Shown in pieces: positions 1 to 13,300 of a DNA stretch of 64,000 nt. The notes below the pieces were generated by a model that was given only the letters and a program-made list of their open reading frames with translations, did no database searches and was not told the DNA's origin. The stretch covers positions 11,605,501-11,669,500 of the forward strand of contig NC_044581.1 of NCBI RefSeq assembly GCF_901933205.1. The letters are read 5' to 3'. The position numbers and the translations under genes are program-made. The first letter of the stretch is position 1. Each line of letters starts with the position of its first letter. Source of the stretch: Camarhynchus parvulus. Its lineage: Eukaryota; Chordata; Aves; Passeriformes; Thraupidae.

Positions 1-3000
1 ACCAATGCCACTGCTGAAAACTTTTACAGTGAGTTTAGAAAAGTATCACCTAGAAGTATGTGGTGAGACCAGAAGTTATGTTCCACATCTAGAATTAAGC
101 GGAATGGTCTGACATTAAACTGTGGTTTTACTTTAATTTATAAAATACTAACAAAGGCCAGTCTGGCAGTCAGCTGCATTAGTATGCTGGTGCACTGACC
201 ATCCTGTCTCTATAAGTACTGTGATCTGAATTGCACAACCAACGTGGCAAAGGTCCAGATTTCAGTTGCCACTCCCACTGGGAAAGAAAAAAACAAGCTT
301 GTACACAATTTATGTCTGCAGTTGTTTCACTGTATACATTGAAAAAACCTCGTCAAGAGAATGGCATTCAGCCTTATTAGGGTCAAATGTAATGTGTACC
401 AGCAGCATTCAAAAATGCTTAAAAATAAAAAAAAAAATATTTTTTCTAAAACTTACCAGAGCAGGAAAATGGATGTAGAAATATGAATGCTTTTGCATGC
501 AGTAACCCAGGTCTGCTCTTCTCACTTGCTGTTACCTGGAAATTCCCACAAGAGGAAAATAACAGTACAATGACAAATGCCCAGTAAAATTGAATATAAA
601 GTAAAGGAATATTTTCATCTCTGACCTCACAGTTTATATAAATTTCTGCAGGCTTTGATGCAGCTCTCTGAATTAGCACTTGGGAATGTGAAATGAAATT
701 ACTCAAAGCAGTGAGTATGGGAAGAATTTCAAGTCCAGTTAGTCTTCATTAATGGTTTTATTATTCTGGGAGTTCTGCTTGGTAGCCTGTATGCATTTAA
801 CTACTTTGCTTATTTAGCTATGCCCCTTTGAATCAGGTTTTAATTTAGGATGCAGTCAGATTGTGAGTCACAACTATGCTGTTTAATACTGTATCGCTAG
901 TAAAGCTTTAACTTTATTCTGTACTCTTTCTGTTGATGTAAAACGTGTAAAGATGTTCTGGAATACCCTTCAGAAGGGCCCAGGTCTTGTGGTGACGTGC
1001 AGGTAGTTCTGAGACAGAGAAATTCGGCCTGCATGTGTTTTTAGGTGTCATGAGAAGCTATTCGATTTTTAGCCTTTTTAGTTTAAAGAACTGAGATATA
1101 CATTCAAGTTCTATGTGATAAGTTTTTTTATTAAAATCTCCTAATGTCAAGAGTGTTGAATTATAAATAAAAAGGGAAATGCAAAGCAAAGATCTAGGAA
1201 CGTGCATTGCCATTGTATTTTCATTTTTGACTGTGTATTGTGAATAAAGTGGGGGGTTGTTTGGGAGTTTTTTCACCAAGCAGAAGGCATACATCACTGC
1301 ACTGATTTGTGGCTCAGCTTTCTTTGAGAGCTTGAAAAATGTTAAAACAAATCCTTCACCATTGTCTCTTTATGGCCTACAGAGCAAATGTTGGGGTTTT
1401 CAGTGTCTTAGACCTCCCATTAGCTGGGCAGAATCTGGAATTCTTCTTGGTTATGATTCAGTGATCATACAGACAAAGTGTAGGTTTAATTGAAAAGAGC
1501 ATTTTATAAACTTCTTGGCCTTTATGCTGTTACTGATGAATTCTGAACCTACGAAGGGCAAGAGGAAAGAGGTTTTTAAAAATCAAGCCGAAATCCAGAC
1601 TTTCCTGTAATCTTGTAGGTACCAGTGACTAATATCTCATGCAGACAAAAGCTAGTTAAAACTGACTTGAGATAAGCATTCTTCTGCAATGACTCATCTT
1701 CCCTAACAATAATGGAAATGTGGCCCCTGTTTATGAGATAGCTGAAGTGCAAATAGTAGTGTCCGTGAAGCTGAGGTTAATTACAGGAAGGACTTTCATG
1801 ATAATTGCTAATAAACAACACTTGTCCTCCTTTGAATCTGTATTATTCTCTGCAGAGGAAGTAGGCTTCTGCAATTTGAATAGAATTTTGAACATTTGCT
1901 CAGGAGGTATAGGCAGCAAGAGGCAGGAATGAATAATAAAAGTCAGCCATAAAAGGGTAGGAGGCTGACCACATGTGACATTTTCTCTCTTATAAAATGT
2001 AGAATTCCGAGCGGGTGAGTGAATTCCCACAGATCGTCACTGTCTCAGCATGTAATGTGGGCTGACCAAAAAGAAACAAGCCCCTGCATCCATTCTGAGC
2101 CTCAGTGTGAAAGCTAGGCAGTCTGGGAGTGATCTGCAAAGGGACAGTAAAATATTCTTTTAAAGGCTTCTAGTTCTCTGGTGTGTCTAGAAAGCTGATT
2201 TCTGCTTTAATGGGTGTGTTCTGTGAGAGATTAAAATGGATTATAAATCCCCACAGAAGTGAAATCATAGCAATTAGGCTTGGAAACATATCATTAGTAT
2301 TATTTTAAACTGCAAGGAAAGCAATTATGGAAGTATTTTGAGAGTTTTAAGTTTGATACTAATTTTATCAAGGAGCTAAAACTGAACCTCCTCTCTCCTG
2401 TGTGTCGTCCTTCTTAAATTCCTGTAAATGCGCTGTAAATTCAGCTCCTTTCGCAGGAAATACCCACAAAGGTCTGTGCTGAGGAGGGGCAGAAGGTGAC
2501 CAGGTTTAGTCTGTGCTCTTTACAATGCCACATAAGTATCTTTATCTTATCTATATTTGTTAAATCAATTAAAAGAACATATGGAAGTTAATCCGTGGCT
2601 GACTTCTGTGCCGTGACACGGTGTGAACACATGGGATTTCTCGTCAGTGCAGAAAACACAAAGTGGCTGCTTGGTAAACGTCAGCAGGTCAGATTTGTGG
2701 TTGTGTAGAAAACAAACCTCCGTTGTCTTTGATAAAATTATTCAACTTTTATTTGAGGCGGTTAATGATTTAAATTCCTTTTCACCACAAGCATTGCAAC
2801 ATTAAAGAATGGTATGCAGCATTTTTTAGAGATGCAGAGTTCAGCTTGCTTAGTGACAGAGCTGTTGAATGTCTGAATGTCACAGTAATTGAAAAATATA
2901 GATTTGGTCATCCAAAATTAATATTCTATAATTCTTCTTATCAGTCTGTGTTAGATTACCTTAAAATTTTGAAAATTCAGGTGGCTTTTGTTGAGTGTGT

Positions 3001-4282
3001 ACTTTTACCTCCAAGGAGTTGTCTTGGGCTGGAGATATGGGACTCTCTTCTACTTAATTAAAATAAACATTTACTGGAGCAGGCACTAAAATCTGCAAGA
3101 GGTGGAGCTATACACTGCATGCAGATACTTAGGATGTTCCCAGGATCTGGGGAATTCAGGCATGTGTCCTCCAAGGAAGAAGGGTAAAAAAAAAAAAGAG
3201 GAAAGATGAGACCTTTCTTTTTGTCTTTTTTGTGGATGCTCTTTATCTTGTCCTTATTTTCCTTAGAAGCATCTCTAAATGAAATTCTTGATCTTAAATA
3301 TAGGATTTAATACAAAATAGTTTTTGTATTATATTTTTGTCTTTTGTCATTGCAAAAATTTTGTTTGAACTAATGTTTTTGTGTGAGTTCAGTGGATCCT
3401 CCAAGGTTTTTTATGGTCTGATTTTCATAGTGATGGTAAAGTAATAAATGAACTCTTCTGAAAATATAAGTCAGTGCAGGCACCTTTGTCAGTAGGCATC
3501 AAGATTGGCTCTGAGGTGCAGCACGCTCTTAAAACCCAGCTGCAGACAGAGGTGCTGCTGCAAGCTGTAGATCGAGTAGTGTAAAGACCATAACCAGAAA
3601 TCACAGGTGTGCTTATGAAGGTGTGATCATTGGTGGGAAATCCAGAGCTATACATGCAGTAAAGTACCCAGGACACAGTATTCTTTAGGATCCTTTGCGT
3701 GGATGGATGGCTAGCTAAGGGAGGAAAAGGTGCCTGACTTTATCTACAATGACTTCAAAACCTGCCTGAAGTTCTGGAAATTGTCCTCTAGCTTCCCACG
3801 GAGATGCCATCCATGGAGGGCAGATATTGAATAGAGGACAGTGTCATAGAGGGAAATGCTTCTGCTTTTCCTGTGCCTGTCCCTCTCCTGGCAGTGCTTT
3901 GGGGGCTTTTGGACACCCCTGGTTATGGGGCTGCAGCTCCCAGGGCCACAGCAGTGCACACACAGAGAGAGGCACAGATCACTACAGTTACCACTGTAAT
4001 TGTGAATTAACCTGCAACAGGCTTCCAATTTTCAGGTGGTAGATAAATCTTATAAATTAGTGAAGGTACCCCTCATATGCCAGGGACTAAGCCTTGATTC
4101 TTTCATATTTTGTAATAATATTTAGTAGCTTGGGAGTGATCACGTAATTGGGCTGTATTATGCAACGTTTTGGCTTCCTAAGAGAGCAAGAAGTTTCAGC
4201 ATGTTCTGCTTAAATACATGTTAAAAGCAATTTGCAAAATCAGAGCTAGGCAATTGCCTAGAGATGCAGCTTTCTAAAATGC
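1..4282. other. non-coding AT-rich stretch, no gene seen
   Basis: All six frames are broken by frequent stops and no open frame resembles a known family. There are scattered A runs, such as one near 3187-3198. A denser patch at about 2225-2345 has ordered AT-rich motifs that could be regulatory, but nothing decides it. A 10-bp palindrome, CTGCATGCAG, lies near 3116. No interspersed repeat was recognised. Confidence 0.7.
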
Positions 4283-4298
4283 AAAAAAAAAAAAAAAA
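4283..4298. repeat. A16 homopolymer
   Basis: An uninterrupted run of 16 A. There is no recognisable retroelement body immediately 5' of it and no obvious flanking target-site duplication, so I read it as a simple homopolymer rather than a SINE or processed-pseudogene tail. Confidence 0.85.
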
Positions 4299-4617
4299 TT
4301 ATGCCCCAAAGATCATGAATAATGTACAAATATTGACTTTTATGGTAGCTGCCTTAAAAATGCTCTATTTCTAATATTTTCTTAGGTTTTTTAAAATGAA
4401 AACTGTCTTTTCACTAAATTTACTTTGAATATTTTAATGAAATTATTCCTATTTCATAGAAATAAAATGAACTGCATACAGTTTTGTAAGCAAGCAGTTG
4501 GAGGCTTCAGCACAAAGCCTGGAAAACCAGATGTTTGTCAAGCTGCTGCTCACAGCTTACTGCATGTGTCTGCAGAGCATGTCAAAGTCCTGAGCAGGCA
4601 GTTCAGACAATAAATAT

Positions 4618-4645
4618 TTTTATTCCTTTAAATAGGTGTATAATC
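4618..4645 (+). repeat. 28-bp short duplicated segment, copy 1
   Basis: This segment, which contains the core ATTCCTTTAAATAGGTGTAT, matches 5909-5936 at 27 of 28 bases, with a single G/A difference. The flanks on both sides are unrelated. That is too long for an easy coincidence, so it is either a short dispersed duplication or a shared remnant of an unrecognised repeat family. Confidence 0.7.
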
Positions 4646-5766
4646 ATCTTGTTAACATGGTTTTACTTAAGATGAATGGGGAGTGGGCAGAACAGAAGGG
4701 TAATTAATAGTGACCTTGGAGGAAAAGCTTCGGTTTGTCTTTGCCCCACTGTGCTTGTCTCACACAGCCAGGCCACAACTCCAGGCAGCAGAGCACTGGT
4801 TTCATAAAAGTTAGGTGCCTGAAACATTCACACACAGTTTTTTTCTAAAATCACATTTCTCAGAGCGTAAATCTGGACAGAACCTGAATGTAAAATTTCC
4901 TGGTACGTTTTATGGTGCAAACACAGAATTGTCTGCTGCAGTAATACAACCCTCCATTTTTTTTATCTCTTTTGAATGGAGTGAATTGTTTGGTACCTGA
5001 ATAATGCAGCAGAAGGACCAAACTTAACTCCTCTCTCACCAGAAATCTTGTCACTAGGAAGTTGTGATGTTGCATTTGACTATCAGAGAAATTGTTTTGG
5101 GAACTCTCTTTCCTTTTACATTGGTAACATACATTGTTGGAAAAATGAAAATATTCTGTTAGGCACATACACTTGAGGAAGCCCAGTTGCCACCAGTTCC
5201 ATAGTAACTGTTCCACTGTCACTGACTTTAAATGGACAATAGCCCAGCCCACATGTCTTGGTTGTAAAACTTGGAGGGACTGTTTAGAAAAGGAGTTAGA
5301 ATTCAAAGTGAATTAGAACCATTAACTAAAACATTACATTTATCATTTAAGCAAATGCATAAATTGGGTAAAGCAAAATTACAGGAAAGTTCAAGGTCAA
5401 ATATTTCAATATAAGTAATTTGAAATAGTGTCAGAGGTATCAGTTTTACTTTACAGTTTTGTCAATAGTTTTGGTAAAAATTTTATATTGATGAAACCTT
5501 GGATTCTGTGATATTTTAATAATTCTTACAAAGATCAGAATTATCAGGGTAGCTTGCATCTTTCTGTCTTATATTGCTTTGAATCTCTTTTTCACTTTTC
5601 TGTGACTGAGTTCCTATATTTACCAAGAACTTTGAGTCGTATAAAAGAATTCAGCTTCTCCCATCCAGGCTTTTTGGTACAGGATCTCATTAGACAAAGT
5701 TGTAGTTGGCAATTTATTTATTAGCATATTGTTATCCTATTCCCCCATACATATGTCCTAAAGGAA

Positions 5767-5804
5767 TTTATTTATTTATGTATTTATTAATTAATTTATT
5801 ATTA
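5767..5804. repeat. (TTTA)n-like AT-rich simple repeat
   Basis: Successive TTTA/TTAA units give about 38 bases of pure A/T except for a single G. It is a simple sequence repeat and likely length-polymorphic. Confidence 0.85.
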
Positions 5805-5908
5805 AGATTCTGAAACTACTTGGAATATAGATCAAACCCGCCTGATTAATCAATCTGCTTGTTTTTCTCAGTGGGGATTGCCTGGGTCATGGCAATACTG
5901 TCTAAAGA

Positions 5909-5936
5909 TTTTATTCCTTTAAATAAGTGTATAATC
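5909..5936 (+). repeat. 28-bp short duplicated segment, copy 2
   Basis: The second copy of the segment at 4618-4645, in the same orientation about 1.29 kb downstream, with one mismatch. The similarity stops sharply at both ends. Confidence 0.7.
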
Positions 5937-7300
5937 TGCCACTGTGCTGGTGAAATACATTTTTCCGTATATGATAGCTGAAGCTGAGCAATGGCAATCT
6001 TGGAGCCCAGAGACTTCGTTCAGCTTTTCAGAGCCATTTTTATATCTTAGTTATGAACATCTCTGCATGTCTCTTCATCTCTTCACACTGTGCTTAAATA
6101 TCCAGGCAAAAATGGAATAAGCATATTAAAAAATCCACTAAACACATGTACACAACAGACAGAGGAAGGCACAGATGTAAATACATTTGTTTTCCCAAGC
6201 ATTTATTACATACATCTTGTCTTCATTGTGCTCTGATCCCTTCAGATTTCTCTATCACTCTTGTACTTTCACTTCTGAATGGCTTTGATTGCTCACAACC
6301 TTCCTGTTTTCCTAATTCTTCCTTCACTACTGACTTTAACTTCTAATAGTCACATATTTTCTTTTATGTATGTACCAGGTTTCCTTCCTTTTTATGCTGA
6401 TTATTGCTTTCCATTATCATTAGGAGAGGTAGGAGGAGGGAAAAACCTTCCCAGGGGTGTTCACTTTTGCTCAGCAAATAAATATACATATTTCTATATT
6501 TGTAGCTTCCCTCCATGATCTTTCAGAAAAATTAGAATAAGTTCATTTCATTGATTTGTGTAAAGCCTCATAGAATTGAGGGAGAAAGAAATCTTGCTCA
6601 AAGCAAAATGTGGTGTGCAGAAAGTGAATGAAATTTCAAAGTGTTTTCTGCACCTACCTAAGCACAATATCTTGTGTCCAGTAGAACAAAACCTTATGCA
6701 GTGCCAGTAATGCAAGTTTTTTTCTGCTGTTTCTTCTGTTTAAGTTAATTGCTTTTAATAAGCTATAGAAAGTAGCTCAATTGTCAGTAAAATCTATTAC
6801 CTATTTGGTTGAGACTCTTTGTAAACGTAAAGATGGGCATGAGGTCTGGAGAAATTATCAGTGCTTTGGTTTCCCTCCCTGACCTGTCATCTGTGTGGTC
6901 TTCAGGCCAAAGAGTTTTTGTTTGTTCAATCCCTGCCTGAAGTGATGGGATGTTGCTTATTTACTGCAATGCAAACAACAAAAATAACATAAACCACCAA
7001 AAGATCAGAACAGATCTGTTTAGTTTCACATGCTGAAGCATAACAGGGTTTGAGGACAGCAGGATGGCCTGGAATGGGAATTTCCCAAGTTTGTCCTGAG
7101 CTGGTCATTGTTTTGTTTGATGGCCCAAATGACATCGGAAAGCAACCTCAGCGAACCCCCAGGATGCTGGGCAGGGCTTCCACATGGGTCTGCAGCTTAA
7201 AAAAAGGCTCTCTGCCCACTTGCACTTTGGGGTTTTTCATGTGTTTATGACAGACACTGATCAAAATAGCATTTTCCCTTGTTTTTCCACAAAAGTTTGT

Positions 7301-7490
7301 AACCTTTGGCATTGTTAAAAAGGATTAATGAGAATTTCCTTCAGTAAGTCATGAGATAATTTTATTTGCATTATAAGACTTTAGAGAATTCATCTATTTG
7401 AGCCTAAAAATACAGTTTTCTTTCATAATCTGGGCTGTTCATGTCAGACATTTGATGATGCCTTGGAAACAATTGCCTTTGATTTTTTAG
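7301..7490. promoter_or_regulatory. candidate conserved non-coding element
   Basis: A compact repeat-free block with a complete octamer-type ATTTGCAT around 7364, a GGATTAATGAG homeodomain-type core near 7321 and no open frame. The texture resembles vertebrate enhancer elements. Conservation cannot be judged from one sequence, so the call is tentative. Confidence 0.25.
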
Positions 7491-10170
7491 AGGTTAGTGG
7501 TAATACTTGAGGTCTCTGAGAGATGCAAGAGCACAGCTAAACTTTCTCATGGGTGGCTGTATGACTTTTTAAAGATCAGTCTTTGCTATTCTCTTCAGTG
7601 TTATTTCTTTAGCCTTAGACTGACTCAATCTTCAGGTGTAGCTTTTCTGTGCTTCTTTAAAATAAAATAAATTTTAAAAGAAAAAACCAAAATAGTTCAG
7701 CCCACATTTTGCTTTGTTGGCCTCTTTCTGAGATGTTTAATGGACAACTGGTTTGTTTTATTTATCTGACAGGGTTTCTTCATATTGTTTCAGGTTATCA
7801 GCACTCTTGCAGATCATATTACAGCTTGTGCTCGGATTTGACCCTGCTAGGGTTCACTTTAAATCAGATCCTTATCATTAATGCAGTGATAAATAGAGAT
7901 GCTTTGGAAGCAGTATACAGATTATTTATTTAGTGCCTCTCTATATCATGTTTTATACAACCAGGGATCAATGTCAGACCTTTATGGATATAGCTTAGGT
8001 TGCATTCAGTAACTACAAACCAAAGGCCTTTAAATAATGTTAACTTAATAGCTGACATTTTTATGAAATAAGTCTGCAAGGGGGAAATGTAATATTGCTC
8101 TACAGTGAGGAAGATTTTGATTTTTAGTTGCATCCCAAACCTAAAGGGATGTTTTTAGTTTCACAACTGCCTCTGAAGTCCCCATTAAAAAAATAAATAA
8201 AAAAGGAGGCAAATGCTTTTAAGGAAAAGAAAGAGTGCTCTTCCACAGGTGTGACCCGGGGTTATTGCTTTTGTAGTGATGCTTTTTGTGAGGCTCTAAG
8301 TAATTTTTCTGCTTGTAACTCTTGCTGGTCCTTTTATGCCATAACTGATTTTTTCTTTTTTTTTGTCAGATAAATTCAGGCTGAATTAAAGCATACTTTC
8401 CTACTTTCAGTCATAATCTTATAACTTTATACAATACTTCTCGAGTGTCGTTCTTGTTCAGGAAAAATGGCAGATTCTGTGTGTGTTCTACCTTGGTTAC
8501 ATTTCCATTAATTTTAATTCTCCTTCTAGAGTAGATAACATGCAAATTCAAAGTGAAGGAAACAAATTTTTCTATTAGAATTTCTGTGTAACAAGCAAAT
8601 TAAACTACAGCTAGGTTAATGAAATAACTCATTTAAGTTTTTATATTGTTTCAGACCATTTTAACAGAAGGCTTTTTAAAGCAATTTAATGGCACATAAA
8701 TAGAAGAGAGGTGTCCAGTCAAAAAGTGGTTTAGTACAAATTGAAGTTTTAGCAAAAATCAGGTACTTAGATTTGAAGATATACCATGGGTTACATTGGT
8801 TTTAGGTTTGGGTATAAATACCAACATCTCAGGAGTTATTCTGATAAAATTTTTGTCCATACGATAAAATTTCTAAGTATTCAAGTGCCTTCTTGAATGT
8901 TTTCTTCCTGTTCTTGGCATTTTTTTCCTGACTTGGAAATAAAATCTGCATGCATAGGTTATTGGGTTAAATTAAAAATCGCTCTTGAAGAATAAGAGCA
9001 AATATAAAAATGGTTCAACACTGTGGAATGGTTTTGAGATTTGCACCTGTTGCACTATATTCCCCCACATGGCCTGTCACTGTAGAAATGTGCTTTATAA
9101 AGAATTAAGCATTTGAGGTCCAGCGCATTCAAGAAGAGCAGCTATAGAGATTTTGTTACCTTTTCTCTTTCTTCCACTTGTAACTGTAGTTCAGGCTGGG
9201 AATTAAGATGGAGAGAAAACCAAAACTGAAACAAAATTCAAGTCCTTGAGGGGTTTGATTGATCAATAAAGCCTTCCATCTATCTGCTATTCCATACTAT
9301 CTTTATCTTGGAAAGGATAAAGTGATACTTTTCAAAGTGTAGGAATATATTACAATATAAGTTTTGAAATCGATGAAGCGCATTTTTTGTAAATGAAAAA
9401 AATCACACCCGAAGTTGTGCTGATCCATTCAAATACTCAGGATTTAGCTAATGTACTCTATTCCTTGTAAGTAGAGAAAGCTGGAGGTACATGATTGATA
9501 TGAGGTGTTCAAAGAAAATTTAAATAGAATTCATTCCTACTAAGCAAAGTATTAATTCATTTAGCCGGAAGCCATCCAAAAAAAGCAGCTGTCATCTCAG
9601 TTAAGTTTGTTCCCATACTGTAAACTGTATTGTTGCCTGTTTGTGGATGATCTTAGTGGCTCACTTAGCTGGATTCAGAAAATATTACTGAAATTACTGC
9701 TTTTTGCATATGTGAAATTTCCTAGTCTTGTAAACTGGAGAGCTTGGGGGTGGTTTGGTGGTTGGGCATGGTTTTGGTTGATGTTGGTTTGAGGTCTTTT
9801 TTTATAACTTCAATTTCTGGAGGTACTCCCTTGCTTTTCCCATCTGTACTGGCCACTCTAATAAAAGGTATTAATTAATTCACTAGTTTCATCTGGCTTA
9901 CATCCTTCAATATTATGGTTAAAAGAACACTGAATCACTTATTTCTTGTCATCCATGGTTTTATATTATGTCATTTGTCTTCATGAGTATCCACATAAGC
10001 CAAGAATTACTGCAGTGATTGATAATCCAAATTTCAAATAGTGTCTTGTATAAATGTCACTCGCAGGTCAGCATCAATAAAGCAGGTACTTGTGTGGAGG
10101 TTCTCATGCCTGTCCTTGCTGCTGCCTTCAGTATGTGCTCAAGAACACTGTGCATGAAGGGGCTTTAGAT
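7491..10170. other. non-coding stretch, no gene seen
   Basis: AT-rich DNA with an A-rich run near 8186-8206 and a G/T-rich low-complexity stretch at about 9747-9795. The short frame at 7709-7933 on the plus strand has no recognisable protein similarity. No repeat family was recognised. Confidence 0.65.
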
Positions 10171-10300
10171 GGATATTTAACTGTATTATCTCTGCCTGTT
10201 GACGTGCTAATTGGCCTTAACGGATCCTGACAAACACGAAGTTAATGATAACTGAGTGCAACAGATGGATAATAATGGAGCCTAAAAACTGAAACCTAGA
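10171..10300. promoter_or_regulatory. candidate conserved non-coding element
   Basis: A short repeat-free block containing a GCTAATTGG homeodomain-type core, TTAATGATAA and a TGTTGACGTG stretch close together. It lacks any open frame of note. Enhancer-like texture only; conservation is untested. Confidence 0.22.
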
Positions 10301-13300
10301 TTTTCTCAGTAAAGGCTGTATTTACTATGCAGTAGGCTGTTTTTCTTACAGCTCATTTTTACATTAAATGCTACTTTTTGTGAAACTGCATCGTTCACTT
10401 TCTCTACCATATTTTCCCCATTTGGGTAAAAGGGTCCTAAGCCTTGCATGAAGCAAGATATTTCAAAATAAAGGGGAGGGTATAATATCAGGCAAGGATC
10501 TTATGAACATTTTGGTTTTGAATCTATTTCTTATGAATATTTGAGAAAGACGAGGTTGCACAAAGAGCTTATTATGCTGTGTTACTTCAATTCTTGCACA
10601 GTGAAATGAGAGAACATCCTTAAACTTTCTTCTTGCCAATCACCAGAAGCTGTGATACTGCTGCAATATTAAGTAGTGGGAGATACAATGCCACCATGCA
10701 GCATAGGCCTGTCTTTAAGATGAAAGATGTATTGATGGGCTTTAAATCCCACTTTAAAGAGGATGATGTATTTAAATCTGGATGCAAGGGGGAAGGGCAA
10801 GAACTTTCCTGAATGACAGTTACTGATATTTTCTCAGTGTTAATAGTGATTACTTTTGCTCACACATCCTTGTGAGAATGTTAATATTGTTCTGTTGGCT
10901 TGGAACTGAAAAACCAATAAATTCCAATTTAAAGGAAAATTTCTAAATAGGAAAATCCAGAAACACAAGTATTTTCATTCATCTTGAATATGCTGTGTAG
11001 CAAGTAGATTACAGTGCAGTGCTAAGTGCTGAAACACTACACAAATTCATCTTATGGGCTCTTATTATTTTGGGATTGAAATTAACTTCATGTTTAAATA
11101 GAATTAGGGATTTGACAGTGATTGACAACAGCCAGGCAATTCCACATTATCCTATTTGCTGGCCCCAGCATTTCCATCAGACTGTATCAGATGTGAGCAC
11201 TCAGTAGCTGTTTGAGGAGCTTTAACTTCATTCTGCAACTGTCTGTGTAAGGAGCATGTGTCTTACTAAAAAAAAAAAACAAAACTGCCACCTTTTCAGA
11301 TATCCTTGTTGGATTACAGCTAGAGAGAGGCTGGCACCATGAGCCCTGGAAATAGTGGAGAAATGGAGATGAACTGTACTGGAAGCTCTGCTTAAGGCAG
11401 AAACAACTGAAGGGGTCTGCAACCTATGAGTGGCTCCAGCTTGATTAAGGCCCTTGAATCTGTTCTCATTTCTGCTGGCATTGCTACTTATTTAAAATGC
11501 CAATATAAAAGGTTGGTGTAGATTAAAGATAACAGAATATAGCATCTGTAGAGGATGTCTGTTGACAAGTCTGCAGAAATTTTAGAGTGCTTATCCAGCG
11601 TGCTAAATTAAACCCAGTGTGTTTCTGATACATTACCTTCTGTCTGAGCAGAGGCTCCAGAAGTAGGTGAATGAAATGCACAAGCCCTCTTACATCATGA
11701 CAGTGCCATAATCTCCATATGGAAAAAAGGAAAATCTTTCCTAAACCCTAAAAGCCAGTTAGATTCTACCTTGATGATTATCTGATGACCCAGATCTTAA
11801 ATTCTCAGCTTATACCATATGAATTCCAAGCAGGTCTTTCAGCTTTAGGTTTCTCTTGGGCATACTTAAAGCATTGTGTCTGGGGTTTTTCAGCATCTCT
11901 GATGCATTTCTGTTTCCCAGTCTCTAATGTAATCTCGTCTGGAAATGGGATCTGCAAATTCAGCTTCCCAAGGCAGCCAGAATTTGGTGCTGAGTGTGAC
12001 ATTGCTGTACAATTCTCACATGCACTTGGTGTCTTTGGCTGGGGTCAGCTGTGAGCACATTGATTTAACTTTATCTCCTGCACTGGAAGAGCGGGTAAGA
12101 AATAGACTCAGCCTTAGCAAATGCATTCCTAAGAGCAGTTACCTGATCACTGGCCCACACAAAGGATCTTTAAGGTGTTTAATTCTGAGCAGAACGTTGC
12201 TGAAGTTTTGAGGCTTTTAATTCCGTGACCTTAAGAAATATTAGATTAAGGTAAAGTAAAAATGATGGCAGATAAAGATGAAAAAAATTTATTATTACAG
12301 GTAATTTTTCTTTGAGTAGATAAACAGAATTTTTATAAAACCTATATATGGATTTCTAGGATGCCATAAAGCTAGCAATTCTTCTTTATGTTTAGAAAAA
12401 AATTTGTAGGAATTTCCCTTCTTTTTTTCTATAGCTGTGACACTTTTAGGAATTTTTGTCTCTTTTTATACTTACTGTTGAAAGAAACCCTTGAAAATTA
12501 ATAAACTTCAATGTAAGGTTTTTGAGTTGTGGGGTTTTTTTCCCCAATAAAGATTCCATAAATATTTTTAATCCGTTTTCCTTTAAAAATATAGAAATTA
12601 AAACCTGCACTATAATGGGGTTTTGCTGCCTATTTGATGAAACCAAAGTTTTAAAATGTGCTACTGGTTTTATTAGGATGAAATGAAATCTTTCAGTCTT
12701 GTGGATGTGTGTATGAGCATTCTGTGCTCCTTGGCTTCTGACTAGACTTCAGGGCATGCTGAGAGACCTTCCTTGATTAAAATTTTGTTTGGGCTGAAAA
12801 GGCAAACATTTCCTGATTTTTCCCTTGGGGGGAAAAATGTTTTATTGAGAAAATTATTGACAACGCTAAAATGAATATCTCACTTTAAAGAATTAATACT
12901 TTCTGTTCCCAAGTGGCTGTTAATGAAAGGATTCATATTCCTGGTTCCACCAGGCCTTCACATGTCACTGTGAAACAAGTTCAGACTGTGATATTTGGGG
13001 AGTCATTTCAGCCTTTCTTTTAATAGTGTATAAAACTAACCTGGAAACCAGTTAATTGTCTAAATGATCCATTTTACATTGATACCAGTTTTTTGACAGG
13101 AAAAACTGTACTGCATTTTATCTTTATTTTATCTTCACATTGTTGTGGCAAGTTACTGTTGGATTTTTTATCTCAAGAACAGATCAAATTCACACATAGA
13201 AGTTGTATTTCTTGGGAAAAATTGGCATATATTATTTTATCAGCTTTTTCCTTAATTCATTGCTCTTTAAGCATTTCTCAAATGCAGCTGTACTAAGTAT

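Larger units (their letters stand above)
4299..7300. other. non-coding stretch, no gene seen
   Basis: The 148-codon minus-strand frame at 4860-5306 has no recognisable domain or signal peptide and no partner exons, so I do not call it. The stretch contains a near-identical 28-base pair of copies and an AT-rich simple repeat, both listed separately. Otherwise nothing stands out. Confidence 0.65.

Noticed and set aside
4860..5306. 148-codon open frame, minus strand
   Set aside because: No recognisable product, no splice partners and no promoter-like context.
7794..7880. Acceptor-like TTGTTTCAG followed by two adjacent open segments offset by one base
   Set aside because: It could be read as a frameshifted coding relic, but no known protein matches and short open segments like these are common by chance.
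12530..12546. G-T7-C hairpin resembling a bacterial terminator (also at 16675-16696)
   Set aside because: The window is vertebrate DNA, so intrinsic terminators of that kind do not apply.
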